From DASQWP01 sp050697555 (GTDB lineage Bacteria; Actinomycetota; Thermoleophilia; Gaiellales; Gaiellaceae): a DNA stretch of 34,547 bases. The stretch lies in assembly GCA_050697555.1 (NCBI GenBank), contig JBOHAD010000022.1, forward strand, positions 1 through 34,547, in the 5' to 3' direction. Positions 31,573-34,547 of this stretch are shown in pieces (the stretch's first letter is position 1; each line of letters opens with the position of its first letter). Both the position numbers and the translations under genes were made by a program. The notes under the pieces are model-generated. The model worked only from the letters and a program-made list of their open reading frames with translations. It did not search any database and had not been told where the DNA came from.

Positions 31573-32340
31573 CTAGCTCTCCGTGCGCCTGAGTAGATCG
31601 GCGGCCCAGCCCTCGGCCTCGCGCCGCTCCAGGAGCGTCCACGACGACAGCTGCGGATCGGCGCCGGCGAAGTAGCCGGAGCTGACGAGGAACCGCGACG
31701 CGAGCCGTTCTCCGAGCCGCTCGACGACAGGGAGGGCGATGTTGGCGACGGCCAGCTCCGCCTCCGGGAGCAGCTCGGAGAGCACGTCCACCGGGCGGGC
31801 CTCGACGGCGACGCCGTTCACCCGTGCGTTCTCGCGTGCCGCCTCGACGGCCGCCTCGTCGCTGTCGAAGGCGACGACGGGAGCGAAGCCGAGCTTCGCG
31901 GCGGCGACGGCGAGCACGCCCGAGCCGCAGCCCAGGTCCAGGAGGCTGGAGGGCTCCCGCTCGACAAGGAGCTCGAGGCAGAGCCGCGTCGTCGCGTGCG
32001 CCCCGGTTCCGAAGGCGCGCCCGGGCTCGATCACGACCGCGACCGATCCCGGGTCGGGCTCCTCCCAGGGCGGCCCCACCCACAGCGGTCCCACCCGCAC
32101 GGGCCGGTGGAAACGCTTCCAGGCCTCCTCCCAGCCGGCCTCGACCGCCGAGACGGAGACAGGCCCGAGAGCCCGCAGCCGCCGCCCTGCCGCCCCGGTG
32201 GTGTAGGCGGCGAGCTCGAGCTCGCCGGGCCGCTCGGATTCCTCGAAGCCCTCGGGGAAGAGCTCGACCATGACCGCGCGTGCCTCCTCGGCCCGCTCGA
32301 GGGGCACTCGTAGGGCGATGCGGCGAAGCTCGCTGCTCAG
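31573..32340 (-). CDS. prmA: Ribosomal protein L11 methyltransferase, probable CTG start
   Basis: 255 residues if started at the CTG at 32340, which overlaps the dnaJ stop as CTGA. The N-domain strand LRRIALRVPLERAEEA needs a start before it. No ATG, GTG or TTG is available between that strand and far inside dnaJ, and the next start (GTG at 32307) would remove the strand. Motifs are IEPGRAFGTGAHATTRLCLE, SLLDLGCGSGVLAVAAAKLG (SAM site), FDSDEAAVEAARENA and VANIALPVV. PrmA trimethylates ribosomal protein L11. It forms an operon with dnaJ, as in many bacteria. Confidence 0.9.
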   Translation of the reverse strand: MSSELRRIALRVPLERAEEARAVMVELFPEGFEESERPGELELAAYTTGAAGRRLRALGPVSVSAVEAGWEEAWKRFHRPVRVGPLWVGPPWEEPDPGSVAVVIEPGRAFGTGAHATTRLCLELLVEREPSSLLDLGCGSGVLAVAAAKLGFAPVVAFDSDEAAVEAARENARVNGVAVEARPVDVLSELLPEAELAVANIALPVVERLGERLASRFLVSSGYFAGADPQLSSWTLLERREAEGWAADLLRRTES

Positions 32341-33464
32341 CGGAAGGCGGCCCGCAACTTGTCGAACAGGCTCTCGTCGGCCTTGTAGTTGCGCTCGTGC
32401 GCGCTGCGCTCGAACTGCTCGAGCAGGCTGCGCTGCTCCTCGGAGAGGTTGCGCGGCACGGCGACGTTGACGAGCAGACGGTGGTCGCCCCGCCCGAAGC
32501 CCTGGAGCACGGGCATGCCCCTGCTCCGGAGGACACGGATCTCGCCCGGCTGCGTGCCCGCCTTGAACTCGAGCTCGACGTCGCCCGTGAGCGTCGCCAC
32601 CGTCACGGTCGCACCGAGCGCCGCCTGGGTCATCGTGAGGTCGACGGTGGAGATGACGTCGTTTCCCTCCCTGACGAAGCGGGGATCGGGCCGCACGCGG
32701 ACGAGCACGTACACGTCGCCCGCCCGGCCGCCGAGCACGCCGGCGTGACCCTCCCCCGAGAGCCGGATGCGCTGCCCGTCGTGGATCCCCGGCGGTATCT
32801 GGACGTCGAGCTCCCGGCGCTCGGTGACGCGGCCGGATCCGGTGCAGTCGGCGCAGGGCGCCTCGACGACCTGGCCGGCGCCGGCGCACTCCGGACACGT
32901 CTGCGTACGGACGAGCTGCCCGAGGACAGAGGTCGAGACCGACTGGAGGCGACCCGTTCCCTCGCAGCGCGGGCACGTCTTCGGCGCGCTGCCGGGAGCG
33001 GCGCCGCTTCCGCTGCACGTCCGACAGGGGAGCGTGACCGGGAAGGGCACGGTGCGTGTCGCCCCCTCGGCCGCCTCCGCGAGCTCGACCTCGACCTCGG
33101 CGAGCACGTCCGCGCCGCGCGCGGCCCGCCGCCCCGGCCGCTGCCCCAGGCCGCCGAAGAGCTCGTCGCCGAAGAAGACGGAGAAGAGGTCCGCGAGGTT
33201 GGCGAAGTCGAAGTCGGTCGGCCGGAAGCCGCCGGTGCGCAGGCCCTCGTGGCCGAAGCGGTCGTAGAGCTCGCGCGTCTCCCGTTTGGAGAGCACCTCG
33301 TAGGCCTCCGCCGACTCGCGGAAGCGCTCCTCGGCGTCGGGCGCCTCGGAGACGTCGGGATGGAGCTCGCGCGCGAGACGCCGAAAGGCGGACTTGATCG
33401 CCTTCTCGTCGGCGTCCCGCGGGACGCCGAGGATCTCGTAGTAGTCGCGCCGCGTCGTGGCCAC
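32337..33464 (-). CDS. dnaJ: Chaperone DnaJ
   Basis: 375 residues. The J domain has DYYEILGVPRDADEKAIKSA and HPD, with YDRFGHEGL at its end. A Gly/Phe-poor linker (residues 75-120) follows. Four CxxCxGxG zinc modules are CRTCSGSG, CPRCEGTG, CPECAGAG and CADCTGSG. The C-terminal substrate domains include VQIPPGIHDGQRIRLSGEG and MPVLQGFGRGDH. It stimulates DnaK ATPase and binds unfolded protein. The GTG start at 33464 has TACGCT six bases upstream and no spaced Shine-Dalgarno. It is located just behind hrcA, without dnaK or grpE in view. Confidence 0.96.
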   Translation of the reverse strand: MATTRRDYYEILGVPRDADEKAIKSAFRRLARELHPDVSEAPDAEERFRESAEAYEVLSKRETRELYDRFGHEGLRTGGFRPTDFDFANLADLFSVFFGDELFGGLGQRPGRRAARGADVLAEVEVELAEAAEGATRTVPFPVTLPCRTCSGSGAAPGSAPKTCPRCEGTGRLQSVSTSVLGQLVRTQTCPECAGAGQVVEAPCADCTGSGRVTERRELDVQIPPGIHDGQRIRLSGEGHAGVLGGRAGDVYVLVRVRPDPRFVREGNDVISTVDLTMTQAALGATVTVATLTGDVELEFKAGTQPGEIRVLRSRGMPVLQGFGRGDHRLLVNVAVPRNLSEEQRSLLEQFERSAHERNYKADESLFDKLRAAFR

Positions 33465-33470
33465 AGTCCT

Positions 33471-33476
33471 AGCGTA
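33471..33476 (-). promoter_or_regulatory. Candidate leaderless -10 box (TACGCT) of dnaJ
   Basis: TACGCT ends 6 nt before the dnaJ GTG in the 25-bp gap after hrcA. No -35 consensus. dnaJ may instead be read through from hrcA. Confidence 0.4.
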
Positions 33477-33489
33477 CTGCCGAGCCTGG

Positions 33490-34533
33490 CTAGCGCTCGT
33501 AGAGCTCCTCGACGAAGCGGGAGAGCTCGTGGGCGGCCGAGCGGACCGCGTCGATGGCCTTGATGTAGTCCATGCGCATCGGGCCGAGGAGGCTCACCGT
33601 GCCGAGGTTTCGGTGCCGGAGCCCGTAGGGAGCTCCGACGAGCGAGACGCTGGCCAGCTCGGGGTCCTCGAACTCGGAGCCGACACGGACGAAAGGTCGC
33701 TTCGAGACGAGGCTCGCGCGCATGAGCTGGAGGAGGGCGGCGCGCTGCTCGAGCACCTCGAGCAGGCGGCGGTAGCCGGCGAGATCGTCGGCTCGGAACT
33801 CGTCCAGGAGCCAGGCGGCGCCCCCGACGTAGAGCGTCTGCTCCTCCGCCTCGAGGACGTCGGTGAACGCGGGTCGCAGCGGGGCGAGGAAGTCGCGTTC
33901 CCGCGAGGAGAGCTCCGGCTCCTCGAAGCGGTTCCGGAGCAGGCGTGCCCCGACCTGCAGGCCGGCGACAGTCTCGTTCAGGTACTCGCCCGCCCATTCC
34001 GCGAGCCCGGGGTCAACGGGCTCCTCGAAGCTGACAAGCCGCTTCGTAACGCCTCCAGTCGATGTGATGACGACGACCATGACGAGCTGAGGCTGGAGGA
34101 GCAGCACCTCGACGTGGCGCACGATCGTGGTCTCGAGCGGCGGCGCCGACACGAGCGCGAGCAGGTGCGTCACCTGCGAGAGGGCCTCCGTCGTCGCCCG
34201 CAGGGCGGAGTCGACCTGGCTCTGGACGGTCGAGAGGTCGAGGTCGAGGTCGGCCGGCCTCGGCTCGAGTCGGTCGAGGACGCGGTCGACGAAGAAGCGG
34301 TACCCGAGATCGGTGGGGACACGCCCCGCCGAGGTGTGCGGGTGGGTGAGGAGGCCCTGCTCCTCGAGCACGGCGAGCTCGTAACGAACGGTCGACGACG
34401 AGACCTCCAGCTCCGTGCGCGCGACGAGCGTCTTGGAGCCGACCGGGTTGCCCGAGGCGACGTACTCCTCGACGAGGCGGGCGAGGAGCTCCTGCTGCCG
34501 GAGGGTGAGACTGGGCTGCTGCGCGTCAGTCAT
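33490..34533 (-). CDS. hrcA: Heat-inducible transcription repressor HrcA
   Basis: 347 residues. The N-terminal winged helix (LTLRQQELLARLVEEYVASG, then PVGSKTLV and VSSSTVRYELAVLEEQGLL with HPHTSAGRVPTDLGYRFFVD) is diagnostic. The C-terminal sensor ends LLGPMRMDYIKAIDAVR. HrcA represses chaperone operons by binding CIRCE repeats; no CIRCE is visible in the 14 nt of upstream sequence included here. The ATG at 34533 is preceded by TACAAT and 8 nt. It is the first gene of the hrcA-dnaJ-prmA set. Confidence 0.96.
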   Translation of the reverse strand: MTDAQQPSLTLRQQELLARLVEEYVASGNPVGSKTLVARTELEVSSSTVRYELAVLEEQGLLTHPHTSAGRVPTDLGYRFFVDRVLDRLEPRPADLDLDLSTVQSQVDSALRATTEALSQVTHLLALVSAPPLETTIVRHVEVLLLQPQLVMVVVITSTGGVTKRLVSFEEPVDPGLAEWAGEYLNETVAGLQVGARLLRNRFEEPELSSRERDFLAPLRPAFTDVLEAEEQTLYVGGAAWLLDEFRADDLAGYRRLLEVLEQRAALLQLMRASLVSKRPFVRVGSEFEDPELASVSLVGAPYGLRHRNLGTVSLLGPMRMDYIKAIDAVRSAAHELSRFVEELYER

Positions 34534-34541
34534 ACGCTCGA

Positions 34542-34547
34542 ATTGTA
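34542..34547 (-). promoter_or_regulatory. Candidate leaderless -10 box (TACAAT) of hrcA
   Basis: TACAAT at the very end of the window lies 8 nt before the hrcA ATG, close to the consensus -10. The -35 region lies outside the window. Confidence 0.5.

Noticed and set aside
34534..34547. CIRCE element upstream of hrcA
   Set aside because: Only 14 nt upstream are included and they hold no TTAGCACTC-type half site; none was found before dnaJ either.

Overview
The window is about 34.5 kb of very GC-rich, densely packed bacterial chromosome. I infer a high-GC actinobacterium, most likely of the Thermoleophilia (Gaiellales/Solirubrobacterales) type. The signs are four-S1-domain RpsA, frequent GTG starts, 1-8 bp start/stop overlaps, TAnnnT boxes 6-8 nt from start codons (leaderless mRNAs), an actinobacterial-type degenerate calcium-binding tail on a sulfatase, and a PPi-type phosphofructokinase. 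No IS element, prophage block, CRISPR array or rRNA was seen. No gene-free stretch exceeds 240 bp.

Layout. 1-9 kb: the N-terminus of uvrB runs off the left edge. It is followed by a frameshifted secreted sulfatase, then rpsA-coaE-lytic transglycosylase (minus), a membrane-anchored propeller-like protein plus lipoprotein (plus), and polA-GNAT (minus). 9-14.5 kb: a complete branched-chain amino-acid-type ABC importer operon, livK-hairpin-livH-livM-livG-livF (minus), with a recognisable promoter and an operator-like repeat. 14.6-15.8 kb: tRNA-Leu(CAA) and pfkA (plus). 15.9-22.5 kb: a minus-strand operon starting with intact deoxyribose-phosphate aldolase, a small ABM-like protein and an intact aldehyde dehydrogenase. 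It continues with a 46-residue membrane protein and three degenerate paralogues (half-length ALDH, DeoC without its Schiff-base lysine, IGPS-like barrel without catalytic residues), and ends with a membrane-fused spermidine-synthase-like protein. 22.5-24 kb: a regulatory interval with two 23-bp inverted repeats and a good promoter, then a metzincin-type zinc protease and an orphan contractile-tail tube (gp19-like) protein. 24-34.5 kb: an M3-like peptidase, then the conserved housekeeping series read leftward from the right edge: hrcA, dnaJ, prmA, a membrane gene, mtaB, HIT, yqeY, phoH, ybeY, a dgkA-PAP2 fusion, cdd, era.

How the genes work together. The right half holds ribosome maturation, translation and stress genes (era, ybeY, prmA, mtaB, hrcA/dnaJ). 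The deo operon probably turns deoxyribose-5-phosphate into glyceraldehyde-3-phosphate and acetaldehyde, and oxidises the aldehyde to acetate. The glyceraldehyde-3-phosphate would enter glycolysis, near the PPi-dependent PFK encoded alongside.

The best candidates for something new are the deo operon with its pseudoenzymes and the orphan tail-tube/metzincin pair. A further candidate is the pair of matching 23-bp inverted repeats between the two. Three single-base frame disruptions (one in the sulfatase, two compensating ones in a membrane gene) may be real or may be assembly errors.
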